From Cysteiniphilum halobium (GTDB lineage: Bacteria; Pseudomonadota; Gammaproteobacteria; Francisellales; Francisellaceae): a DNA stretch of 62,825 bases. Under the pieces are notes generated by a model. That model searched no databases. It was not told the DNA's origin and was given only the letters and a program-made list of their open reading frames with translations. The translations under genes and the position numbers were made by a program. The DNA lies in assembly GCF_003574425.1 (NCBI RefSeq), contig NZ_KZ984542.1, positions 1 to 62,825 of the forward strand. Reading direction: 5' to 3'. Below are positions 52,175 through 58,908 of the stretch, piece by piece. Position 1 is the first letter of the stretch; every line of letters starts with the position of its first letter.

Positions 52175-52522
52175 ATGACTGTTAAATTGAATTATGCTAC
52201 AATTGAGACTGTAAATGCATTGATTGATCAAGGTTTAGAAAGGAACGTAGCGGAGACGTTAGTTCAACAGATTTCAAACCAAGAACATGACAATGTATAT
52301 TCAGTAAAGGAGATTGATAAAATGATGGCAGAGACTGTTAGAGAAGTTTTTGACAAAAGCGATGCTAAGTTTGAAGCTTTTCGTAAAGAACAAAGGCGCG
52401 AGTTTGACGATGTTTTAAGAAAACATAAGAAAGACGCGTGGGTAGTTGCGGGTACATTGGGATCAACTATTTTAGTTGGTTTTATATCTGTAGCTATTGC
52501 TGTCTATTTCGGTCTTAAATAA
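52175..52522 (+). CDS. Coiled-coil protein with C-terminal membrane helix (DUF1640-like style)
   Basis: 115 residues. The start MTVKLNYATIETVNALIDQGLERNVAETLV is a helical segment; the middle is a coiled coil (VREVFDKSDAKFEAFRKEQRREFDDVL). A single transmembrane helix (VAGTLGSTILVGFISVAIAVYFGL) ends the protein. This is the outline of DUF1640/coiled-coil proteins common on mobile elements, though the family is not certain. The cytoplasmic coiled coil could assemble into rings or bind partners at the membrane. Confidence 0.65.
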   Translation: MTVKLNYATIETVNALIDQGLERNVAETLVQQISNQEHDNVYSVKEIDKMMAETVREVFDKSDAKFEAFRKEQRREFDDVLRKHKKDAWVVAGTLGSTILVGFISVAIAVYFGLK

Positions 52523-52553
52523 CTTTTATCTCAATTTAGCTCAAAAAACTCAA

Positions 52554-52648
52554 CCCAACGCAAGGGAAATATTACTCCCTTGCAGGGTCGTAGTGTTTCC
52601 CTTTTTTTGTTATTACAACTAAAAAACTAAAAACGGAGAAACATTATG
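52554..52648 (+). promoter_or_regulatory. Intercistronic riboregulator copy 4
   Basis: Arm a GGGAAATATTAC (52564-52575) pairs over all 12 bases with far strand GTAGTGTTTCCC (52590-52601), followed by seven T (52602-52608). Alternatively GCAAGGGA (52560-52567) pairs with near strand TCCCTTGC (52576-52583). CGTAGTGTTTC (52589-52599) can also pair over 11 bases with GAAACATTATG (52638-52648), including the start codon. Two pairs in each case are G-U. Confidence 0.78.
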
Positions 52649-52825
52649 AACTTAAACAAACAAAGTAAAAAAGCCATTAGAAAAGCTTACGTAAAGTATA
52701 CCGAGTTAATGCAAGGTTGGCAGATTTTAGAACGCCATCATAAAGAATTTGATTTAAAGGTGATTTGTTCATCTTTACGGATTCAGCATTTTTTCGATGA
52801 CCTTTGCGGTTACTTTATCAAATAA
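52646..52825 (+). CDS. 59-aa protein of unknown function
   Basis: Starts MNLNKQSKKAIRKAYVKYTEL, with ACGGAGAAA upstream, and ends in CSSLRIQHFFDDLCGYFIK. The N-terminus is basic and helical. It is too short for firm assignment but has its own riboregulator copy and a good ribosome site, so it is likely expressed. Two cysteines may be structural. Confidence 0.6.
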   Translation: MNLNKQSKKAIRKAYVKYTELMQGWQILERHHKEFDLKVICSSLRIQHFFDDLCGYFIK

Positions 52826-52833
52826 ATAACTCA

Positions 52834-52910
52834 CCCTAAACAGGGAGACTAACTATCTCCCGCTAGGGGCGTTGTTTGTCTCCCTTGAATTAATAGGAGA
52901 TATAACAATG
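52834..52910 (+). promoter_or_regulatory. Intercistronic riboregulator copy 5
   Basis: Arm a GGGAGACTAAC (52843-52853). Near strand TCTCCC (52856-52861) pairs with its first six bases. Far strand GTTTGTCTCCC (52874-52884) pairs with all 11 with one mismatch. The far strand from 52870 to 52883 can also pair with GGAGATATAACAATG (52896-52910), with one bulged base, covering the ribosome site and the ATG. There is no T-run. Confidence 0.75.
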
Positions 52911-53240
52911 AAAAAAACAGAAAATTTTGTCGAAAACGGTGATCGTTATTATTATGATGACAAGCTGTGTTTCAATGGAGATTATGAGCAATTTGATACA
53001 GATCAAGACGCTTGGTACTTTGGAGTATGGGTCAATAAGAAAACGATGACTATTGTTACTTATGCAGAGGGTGACGAAACTACTATACAGTGTGAAAATA
53101 CTGAAGAGTATAATAGTGAAATCAAGAAACTTTGTGAATTTTACAAAGAGAACCGTTATGCAGCAGCCATTGATATAGCAGGTAATATGACAGAGTTTTA
53201 TCAAAATAGAGTGCATCTTTTTATTGAAGATGCAGCTTAA
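52908..53240 (+). CDS. 110-aa acidic protein of unknown function
   Basis: Begins MKKTENFVENGDRYYYDDKL; the frame from 52872 has no ribosome site. It is rich in Tyr, Asp and Glu and strongly acidic, with predicted beta strands (AWYFGVWVNKKTMTIVTYAEG) and a C-terminal helix. Such acidic proteins on mobile elements may mimic DNA or bind basic partners, but nothing specific supports that here. Ribosome site TAGGAGATATAACA lies within a riboregulator copy. Confidence 0.6.
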   Translation: MKKTENFVENGDRYYYDDKLCFNGDYEQFDTDQDAWYFGVWVNKKTMTIVTYAEGDETTIQCENTEEYNSEIKKLCEFYKENRYAAAIDIAGNMTEFYQNRVHLFIEDAA

Positions 53241-53249
53241 TTAACCAAA

Positions 53250-53329
53250 CCCCAACAGGGAGTAACTTTACTCCCTACAGGGGCATTGTTATTCCCTTTT
53301 TTCATTTCAAGAAACGGAGAATAACAATG
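53250..53329 (+). promoter_or_regulatory. Intercistronic riboregulator copy 6
   Basis: Arm a GGGAGTAAC (53258-53266). Near strand TACTCCC (53269-53275) makes a 7-bp hairpin with loop ACTT; far strand GTTATTCCC (53288-53296) pairs with all nine bases and is followed by six T (53297-53302). CATTGTTATTC (53284-53294) is an exact complement of GAATAACAATG (53319-53329), covering the start codon. Confidence 0.8.
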
Positions 53330-53632
53330 AGCGAACAACAAGCACTTAGCATCACTCAACAACTTAAACATGCTTTAGCAACAATTAATAGAATTTCAGA
53401 CGATCTAGTCAATGCCGATGTAACCGATAACAACGTTATAAAGGAATTACTACATAAGGATAAAAAATATCTTGGTAAAGTATTGGCGTTACGTACAACA
53501 CAGATCGTTTTAAGCGATCGTGAAGCGATGAAGCGCAGTAACAATACCGAAATAAACCAAAGCCACATTAAGCATCAAGACAATAGCGGGATTATCTCAA
53601 TATTGCCTTATCTTAGACGACTTTGCGTTTAG
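53327..53632 (+). CDS. 101-aa protein of unknown function
   Basis: MSEQQALSITQQLKHALATIN and the following DDLVNADVTDNNVIKELLHKDKKYL are helical. The middle contains RTTQIVLSDREAMKRSNN. The C-terminus is hydrophobic (GIISILPYLRRLCV). No conserved motif is recognised. It has an ACGGAGAA ribosome site within riboregulator copy 6 and belongs to the same set as its neighbours. Confidence 0.6.
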   Translation: MSEQQALSITQQLKHALATINRISDDLVNADVTDNNVIKELLHKDKKYLGKVLALRTTQIVLSDREAMKRSNNTEINQSHIKHQDNSGIISILPYLRRLCV

Positions 53633-53637
53633 CCTAG

Positions 53638-53693
53638 CATAACTTAGTAGCCGTCATTGATGGCTACTTAACCTAAAGGAGATATAAGTTATG
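53638..53693 (+). promoter_or_regulatory. Related start-codon-burying leader (variant copy 7)
   Basis: CATAACTTA (53638-53646) is an exact complement of TAAGTTATG (53685-53693), which contains the start of the gene at 53691. Between them AGTAGCC (53646-53652) and GGCTACT (53662-53668) form a 7-bp hairpin. The design is the same as copies 1-6 in effect but the GGGA/CCC sequence is not shared. Confidence 0.55.
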
Positions 53694-54050
53694 AATCATG
53701 AAGCGGTTGCTGTAGATGTAGAAGATTCAAAAGAATCAGAAGCAGTTGGTGCGGTGAGTGTTGAGCCAGTTAAGTCTGAGCCATACGTTGCCAACCAAGA
53801 CAATACAGCGAAACAAACCAATAAAACAAATAAAGCTGCTGTTAAGAATAAAAACAGCAAAAACAATAAGCCCAAAGTCGAGAAAGAGTATCTCTTAACC
53901 GATGAATCATTTAAGCGCATTAATAAGGCACAGGTAAAAATTGAAGAAGCCACAGGCTTCAAGCCATCTTTTAAGCGTCTCGTCAACGAAGCGTTGTCAG
54001 ATGAAAGTGTCGATAATTTAGTGTCACGGCTTATTGAGAAATTAGCGTAA
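53691..54050 (+). CDS. 119-aa Lys/Asn-rich protein with C-terminal helical domain
   Basis: The first ~60 residues are acidic then basic and low-complexity (KQTNKTNKAAVKNKNSKNNK). The C-terminal part (EYLLTDESFKRINKAQVKIEEATGF... FKRLVNEALSDESVDNL) looks like a small helical, possibly DNA-binding, domain. AAAGGAGATATAAG precedes the ATG. It is the last small gene before the recombinases and could be their accessory factor; this is an inference. Confidence 0.6.
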   Translation: MNHEAVAVDVEDSKESEAVGAVSVEPVKSEPYVANQDNTAKQTNKTNKAAVKNKNSKNNKPKVEKEYLLTDESFKRINKAQVKIEEATGFKPSFKRLVNEALSDESVDNLVSRLIEKLA

Positions 54051-54071
54051 AATCACAACCACAATTTAATG

Positions 54072-54090
54072 CATTATTATCCGAATAATG
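54072..54090 (+). other. Hairpin CATTATT-ATCCG-AATAATG before the recombinase pair
   Basis: A perfect 7-bp stem with a 5-base loop in the leader between 54050 and 54150. No T-run follows. Its role is unknown; it might be part of a control or recombination site. Confidence 0.3.
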
Positions 54091-54149
54091 GAGACGCTCT
54101 TATATAGAGGTCAATGTATTAACACTTAACGATCAAGGTTTGATTGAAC

Positions 54150-54965
54150 ATGACACGTATAAATTTAACCAAAGAAATCAATGTTTTTTTAAACAGTTAT
54201 CGGACAGGATCGCCTGTTTCCAAAGTAAAGCGCAAGAGCGTTTTAAATCTTATTATTTCAGAATTATCCTCTTTAGGCATATTGCCGCAATCATTTTCAC
54301 ACATAAAACTCAATCAAGTTGAGTGTTTAATTCAGCGTTGGCAGCAAGCCAACCTATCTAAAAATACGATAGTTAGTCGTGTGGGTATATTGCGCCACTT
54401 TTTAAAGAATGCTTTTAATGTTGAGGTACCGTCTAATCAGGAATTAGGCTTAGGCTATGAAGAAAAAGAAAGCAAAAAAAACAAGAAAATCCAAAAATCA
54501 CAAGGTGACGATGTTCTAAACTATGTCCATCATCCAATTACAAAGACCGTTTTAGCGTTTCAGTTATATTTTGGCTTAACCAAAGGCGAGTCAATGCGTA
54601 TTATTTTGCCAACCGCAATACAAGACGATGATTTAGTGGTATCACGTGCGATAGCGTCAAATGGCAAAGACCGTTTTATCCCGATTAAAACCAAGCAGCA
54701 ACGCGAGGTTATTGCTTATCGTTATGACATATTAGGCAAGCATCGATCATTGATTGAAAAAATGCCTGAGACATTGATTGCCAGTTTGTACCATGCCGAG
54801 CTTTACGATTGTGACATTGACCACACCCATCCTTTTAGGCAATTCTATGCAGCGAATAGATTAGCGCAATTAATGAAAACCAAAGATCAACGGACATCAA
54901 AGCGAATATTGAGAGAAGAATTAGGCTATAAGACCAATCAAATGATGGAGCAGGGATTATTATGA
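54150..54965 (+). CDS. Tyrosine recombinase-like protein, catalytically degenerate
   Basis: 271 residues from ATG 54150 (a TTG at 54144 is possible). An N-terminal SAM-like domain (VECLIQRWQQANLSKNTIVSRVGILRHFLKNAF) and a catalytic-type domain are recognised by alignment with the next gene: FGLTKGESMRI replaces FGLRREECLKI, and IPIKTKQQR matches IPIKTEDQR. Only HPFRQFYAANR keeps the H-x-x-R box. The first Arg, the second His (LGY for LGH) and the Tyr are missing. It overlaps the active paralogue by four bases. It may act as a structural partner or regulator of that enzyme. Confidence 0.75.
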   Translation: MTRINLTKEINVFLNSYRTGSPVSKVKRKSVLNLIISELSSLGILPQSFSHIKLNQVECLIQRWQQANLSKNTIVSRVGILRHFLKNAFNVEVPSNQELGLGYEEKESKKNKKIQKSQGDDVLNYVHHPITKTVLAFQLYFGLTKGESMRIILPTAIQDDDLVVSRAIASNGKDRFIPIKTKQQREVIAYRYDILGKHRSLIEKMPETLIASLYHAELYDCDIDHTHPFRQFYAANRLAQLMKTKDQRTSKRILREELGYKTNQMMEQGLL

Positions 54966-55831
54966 CAATGGCATATCGACATTTAAAGCATACCATTCAT
55001 CAAGTGATGAACAAGTATGGCAATAATCTATCGTATGCGACTAAATACGAGCGCCTATCGCGTTTAATGCGAATAGGTATAGATTTGCACGAGATAGGCT
55101 ATAAAGTCCAAAATATCGCATGTATAGAGCCAAGGCACGTCTATAAATTAGTGGCGCACTGGCAAGCTAGAGAATTAAGCGCAGGACGGATTAAAAACTT
55201 CATGAGTGATTTGCGTTTTATCTATCGGTTGTTCAATGAGAAAGATTTGCCAGATAATGATACACTGGGTATTGCTAACCGTAGCTATGTGTTAGAGGAA
55301 AACAAAGCGATTGATGAAATTGATTTAAGTGTGGTCAGCGATGAATATTTACGTTGCTCGATGGAGCTTCAACGGCATTTTGGTTTGCGAAGAGAGGAAT
55401 GCCTTAAAATAAAACCAAGGCAAGCAGACAAAGGCAAGCGTCTATGGCTTAAATCATCATGGACAAAAGGCAATGTTGAGCGTTATATTCCGATTAAGAC
55501 AGAAGATCAGCGTTATTGGTTAGACAAGGCAAAAGAGATTGCGAAAACTGGCTCACTGATTCCAGTGCATAAGACATATAAGCAGCAGCGCGACAAATAC
55601 GATCGCGAGGTAGAAAAGCAAGGTTGGTCAAACTTGCATGGTTTGCGTCATGCTTATGCACAAAGGCGTTATAGTGAGTTAAGTGGCTTGCCAAGTCCAA
55701 TTATTAGCGATGAAAAGGTGATAATAGATGAAGAAAAGCAAAGTGCAGATTTGACGGCAAAAGAGATTGTATCGCAAGAGTTGGGTCATTCACGACCTGA
55801 GATTTTGGGAAGTTATATTGGGAAATGGTAA
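54962..55831 (+). CDS. Tyrosine recombinase (integrase family), apparently active
   Basis: 289 residues. A SAM-like N-terminal domain (HVYKLVAHWQARELSAGRIKNFMSDLRFIYRLF) precedes the catalytic residues: Arg143 in FGLRREE, a Lys in the TKGNVERYIPIKT hairpin, His226 and Arg229 in HGLRHAY, His276 in LGHSRPE and Tyr285 in GSYIG. It should cut and rejoin DNA through the tyrosine. Target may be a plasmid dimer resolution site or an integration site; none is identified. It forms a coupled pair with a dead paralogue, which is uncommon. Confidence 0.85.
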   Translation: MTMAYRHLKHTIHQVMNKYGNNLSYATKYERLSRLMRIGIDLHEIGYKVQNIACIEPRHVYKLVAHWQARELSAGRIKNFMSDLRFIYRLFNEKDLPDNDTLGIANRSYVLEENKAIDEIDLSVVSDEYLRCSMELQRHFGLRREECLKIKPRQADKGKRLWLKSSWTKGNVERYIPIKTEDQRYWLDKAKEIAKTGSLIPVHKTYKQQRDKYDREVEKQGWSNLHGLRHAYAQRRYSELSGLPSPIISDEKVIIDEEKQSADLTAKEIVSQELGHSRPEILGSYIGKW

Positions 55832-55856
55832 TATAGTTAATTAAGGATTGATTGTT

Positions 55857-56387
55857 TTGAATTGCAAAAAATGTAATGGAGTATTGAAAGAAAGAAAATC
55901 ACGCAAAGGTGAGTTTTTTCTTGGTTGTTCAAATTTTCCAAAATGTAGATACACTGAATCTATCGCTTCACCTGAAGATGTATGGGTATCAGCCTCAGAA
56001 ATAGGAGAAGTAGCCTTTTGCCCAATGAGTCTTTATTTGGCTAAACAAGGTTTTGAGAGATCAAGATAAGCCAACGATAGACTTGCTCAAGGAACGCAGA
56101 TGCATAAGCTGGCAGCTTCTGATAATGTTCGATACAGTGGGCAGAGAAACAGTAATTGTTACATAGCAACTTATTTGTATGGTGCTGATCATGAAATAAC
56201 AAATTTACTGAGAGATTATAGAGATACTAAGCTATTAGAGACGAGCATAGGGAGTGCTTTTGTTAACTTATATTACAAAGCAAGCCCATTGCTGATTAAA
56301 TATTTTGGTCGTTCTAAAGTATTTCGCATTGCAAGCAAGCACTTAGTCGATTGGTTTGTTAAGTATATTGTTAAGAGAGGGATATAG
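55857..56387 (+). pseudogene. Zinc-ribbon / CFI-box protein interrupted by one in-frame stop
   Basis: Starting at TTG 55857 behind AAGGA, the product has a topoisomerase-type zinc ribbon (CKKCNG... FFLGCSNFPKCRYT) and a Cas4-like entry SEIGEVAFCPMSLYLAKQGF. A TAA at 56067-56069 stops it. The same frame continues with ANDRLAQGTQMHKLAA and a clear CFI-box-type domain (CYIATYLYGADHEI... RDTKLLETSIGSAFVNLYYKASPLL) to 56387. The two halves join without a frame change, so one substitution explains the break. Either it is a recent pseudogene or the stop is read through. The second half could be made from ATG 56100. Confidence 0.7.
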
Positions 56388-56924
56388 ATGTTTTGGTTTG
56401 TTGTTATTGTCGGTTTTATCCTTTACGCTTTATTTGTTTATCCAAAGAGCCAAGGATATAAGGGCGGTAAGGATAGGACGCACCCTGAAAAATGTTTAAA
56501 AATTTTTCAAAATGCAAAATCGTTTAAACAGCTATATTGTGATAAAGGTGGTAAATATGATAAATCATTCAAAAGCTACAAGTATAAAATTGCAGCCAAA
56601 CCTGATTATCTATATGAGATAGATGGTCAGTTGTATTTGATAGAATATAAGGCACGTAGAGGCAAAGTAAAATACACAGATAAAATGCAAGTTTATGCAG
56701 CAGCATTAGCTGTCCGTAGGGAGTATCCATCATTAAGAAAAGCGATTATTTACACGCTAGTAGAGTATCGAGAGATTGCATTATTTGATGATTGGCGGTT
56801 GTATAATGAAATAAAAGACTATCATGCTGCGGTTGGGAATATTAAGAATGGTTTTGAGCCAATGGTAGATACTGCATCGTCACCATGTGCGAATTGTGGT
56901 TATAGGCAAAGCTGTAGAGCGTAG
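56388..56924 (+). CDS. Cas4/Dna2-like PD-(D/E)XK nuclease
   Basis: 178 residues. One N-terminal membrane helix (FWFVVIVGFILYALFVYP) is followed by the nuclease core: AKPDYLYEIDG, then LYLIEYKARRG (Asp... Glu-x-Lys), then the QVYAAAL helix. A single Cys near residue 37 (HPEKCLKIF) and three C-terminal cysteines (CANCGYRQSC) match the four-Cys Fe-S arrangement of Cas4. Cas4-type enzymes cut single-stranded ends with metal. No other CRISPR gene is present. The membrane anchor is unusual. It follows the broken zinc-ribbon gene with no gap. Confidence 0.78.
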   Translation: MFWFVVIVGFILYALFVYPKSQGYKGGKDRTHPEKCLKIFQNAKSFKQLYCDKGGKYDKSFKSYKYKIAAKPDYLYEIDGQLYLIEYKARRGKVKYTDKMQVYAAALAVRREYPSLRKAIIYTLVEYREIALFDDWRLYNEIKDYHAAVGNIKNGFEPMVDTASSPCANCGYRQSCRA

Positions 56925-56927
56925 CAG

Positions 56928-57677
56928 ATGATGACTATATTATTTGTTTTTCTGTTACTCATATCAAGCAGCGCATTAAATTCATTGACCAACTATATTC
57001 CTGCAAAGTTTTTCTATGACAAAGAAGTTGAAGCACATGACATACTGGCACCAGTACAAAAAAAGTTACCAACTAAGCCACTATTCAGAATAATTGTGCC
57101 ATTATCAGGAATATTGCGATTGTTTTTTAGATTTAAAACTAACTGGCAAGCCTTAGCTATTGATGTGATTTTGATCCTGTATGCGCTATTGATTTACCAT
57201 TATGTTGGCACTGAGGTATGGCATGCCATTATGTGCTATTTTTTTGGCGTGGTGCTTCTTGGGTTGGCGGTCATTGACTTTAATCATTATATCTTGCCAG
57301 ATGTAGTGACGCTGCCATTGTTATGGCTTGGTTTGGCTTTAAATCTTAATGGTTGGATAGTGCCGCTTAAAATGGCGGTCATGGGTGCCATGATAGGCTA
57401 TCTAGCATTATGGATTTTGTACTATGCGTTTAAAATATTCACTGGCAAAGACGGCTTAGGCTATGGTGATTTTAAGCTTTTAGCAGCGATAGGAGCATGG
57501 TTTGGAGTGTGGTCACTGCCTTGTGTAGCGTTGTTTGCAGCATTGGTAGGGATTGCTTTTAGTATGCTTATGAAGTTGTTTGGAAAAGAGGTTAAAGTCA
57601 TGCCTTTTGGTGTTTGTTTAGCGGTTGGTTGGCTCATTTATTATGTTTTTGTACATAATTGTCTATATTTGGCGTGA
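56928..57677 (+). CDS. pilU: Prepilin peptidase (A24 family), PilU/PilD-like
   Basis: 249 residues with about six membrane helices. The two catalytic aspartates are Asp117 in VIDFNHYILPD and Asp181 in GLGYGDFKLLAAIGAWFG, the classical GxGD motif. The N-terminal cytoplasmic region is short and lacks the zinc CxxC pairs of PilD. It should cleave and perhaps not methylate PilS and PilV, encoded 33 kb away. It lies three bases after the Cas4-like gene, so it may be co-transcribed with it. Confidence 0.88.
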   Translation: MMTILFVFLLLISSSALNSLTNYIPAKFFYDKEVEAHDILAPVQKKLPTKPLFRIIVPLSGILRLFFRFKTNWQALAIDVILILYALLIYHYVGTEVWHAIMCYFFGVVLLGLAVIDFNHYILPDVVTLPLLWLGLALNLNGWIVPLKMAVMGAMIGYLALWILYYAFKIFTGKDGLGYGDFKLLAAIGAWFGVWSLPCVALFAALVGIAFSMLMKLFGKEVKVMPFGVCLAVGWLIYYVFVHNCLYLA

Positions 57678-57744
57678 TTATCGTTGTATTTAAAGGATTT
57701 GCGGTATATTTTTACTGAATATTAACAGTAACGGAGCTATAAGA

Positions 57745-58059
57745 ATGACAAAGAAAGCAGAGAAAAAAGAATTAAAAATACATAACAAAGGCGAATTTGA
57801 AGCCTTAGTTGCTGAGAAAGCAGGATCAACAAAAGCAGACGCACATAAATTTGTTGATGCTTTCATTGCGTCAGTGACTGATATTATTAAAAATGGCGAT
57901 GCGGTTAGTTTTACTGGCTTTGGTAAGTTTGAAGTGAGCCATCGCTCAGCACGTGATGGTCGCAATCCTAAGACAGGTGAGAAGATGAAAATTAAAGCGT
58001 CTAAGTCGCCTAAATTCTCAGCAGGGAAGTTGTTGAAAGATGCAGCTAATGGGAAGTGA
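57745..58059 (+). CDS. HU/IHF-family DNA-binding protein
   Basis: 104 residues. The core starts FEALVAEKAGSTKADAHKFVDAFIASVTDIIKNGDAVSFTGFGKFEV and continues with RDGRNPKTGEKMKI (the proline-tipped arm) and SPKFSAGKLLKD, the HU/IHF signature. An additional basic N-terminal dozen residues (TKKAEKKELKIHNKG) is longer than in E. coli HU. It bends DNA and may assist replication, recombination or transfer on this plasmid. CGGAGC precedes the ATG. Confidence 0.92.
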   Translation: MTKKAEKKELKIHNKGEFEALVAEKAGSTKADAHKFVDAFIASVTDIIKNGDAVSFTGFGKFEVSHRSARDGRNPKTGEKMKIKASKSPKFSAGKLLKDAANGK

Positions 58060-58078
58060 TATTTAATATAGTAAACAA

Positions 58079-58171
58079 ATGCCCGAAAAGGCATAAATGG
58101 AACGGTCGATTTGACCGAATTATAAATAAAAAGCCCGATGTCATAGCGTGGAAATTTTGAACATCGAGCTT
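58079..58171 (+). promoter_or_regulatory. Three-hairpin leader between HU and the 58196 gene
   Basis: ATGCC (58079-58083)/GGCAT (58090-58094), CGGTC (58103-58107)/GACCG (58113-58117), and a long hairpin AAGC-C-CGATGT (58131-58141)/ACATCG-A-GCTT (58161-58171). The last stem ends just before TCT and could be the HU terminator; together they form a folded leader for the next gene. Confidence 0.5.
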
Positions 58172-58195
58172 TCTAATTGAACGGAGTAAATACTA

Positions 58196-58408
58196 ATGAC
58201 AACTCAAAAAAAAGTCAATCCACAAAATCAAGAATCTAGCATAGCCGATGACCTAGATGCTTTAAACAGCGCAGCCCGCTCAAGCTATGAATTAGTCAAA
58301 GGCACCAAGGACGAACAAGTTTACGCTGATTTTCTCAAGGCAAGTATTAGAGCACAGAAGTCGTTTAACAAGCTGCTAAAACGTGCAGAAGATAACGACA
58401 ACAAATAA
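58196..58408 (+). CDS. 70-aa protein of unknown function
   Basis: A polar N-terminus (MTTQKKVNPQNQESSIADDLD) precedes a helix (LNSAARSSYELVKGTKDEQVYADFLKASIRAQ). The ribosome site ACGGAGTAAATAC is reasonable. Helical proteins like this are common on plasmids; no family recognised. Confidence 0.6.
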   Translation: MTTQKKVNPQNQESSIADDLDALNSAARSSYELVKGTKDEQVYADFLKASIRAQKSFNKLLKRAEDNDNK

Positions 58409-58463
58409 GCCAAGTCCCTAAGAAAACAATCAAGTAAATTCAATAGTAATGGAGTTATGAAAA

Positions 58464-58649
58464 ATGACTAATAGCGCAATAGTAACTAAAAAAACCAACC
58501 TGCACCAGCAGTCATGCTATTTGATAGTCCAGAAGTCAAAAAAGAGTTATGAGCCAGTTTATCAGTCAAACAGCGCAGTAAAAGGCGTTAGTGGTGATGT
58601 ATTAAGTTTAAAGAAGAAAGTAATACAAAGCAGCGGTAAAGGAAAATAA
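58464..58649 (+). CDS. 61-aa ORF, possibly a remnant of a frameshifted gene
   Basis: ATGGAG... ATGACTAAT start with TGGAG upstream. The product is Ser/Lys-rich with no pattern. Other frames over the same bases contain more protein-like stretches: PAPAVMLFDSPEVKKEL at about 58507-58557 and IIDIQQRMVALSVELNYIAD at about 58666-58725. The region 58464-58761 may therefore be a decayed gene. This is a weak inference and the annotated ORF may not be real. Confidence 0.3.
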   Translation: MTNSAIVTKKTNLHQQSCYLIVQKSKKSYEPVYQSNSAVKGVSGDVLSLKKKVIQSSGKGK

Positions 58650-58761
58650 CAGCATAGATGCTTCAATAATCGATATTCAGCAACGAATGGTTGCACTAAG
58701 TGTTGAGCTTAACTATATTGCGGATAATTTAGGAAAAATAAAGCATAACAAGGTGGCATAA

Positions 58762-58908
58762 ATGAATGTAAAAATATGTTGTTGCAAGCTTAAAGAGATT
58801 CAGGAAATGTTAAGATCAGGTGCGCCTTTGTCTATTGTGGCACAGACGCTTAATGTTAAAATAAGTGATATATTACATTTAGATAATGCGAATGCTTTAG
58901 GGAAATAA
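58762..58908 (+). CDS. 48-aa HTH-like protein
   Basis: MNVKICCCKLKEIQEMLRSGAPLSIVAQTLNVKISDIL reads like a small helix-turn-helix (LRSGAPLSIVAQTLNVK, resembling the 'regulated by repetition' type). The stop shares one base with the ATG of the Rpn-like gene (TAATG). It might be a regulator of that gene. AAGG lies about ten bases before the ATG. Confidence 0.5.
   Translation: MNVKICCCKLKEIQEMLRSGAPLSIVAQTLNVKISDILHLDNANALGK

Noticed and set aside
57690-58094. Minus-strand 134-aa ORF
   Set aside because: Complete antisense of the HU gene.
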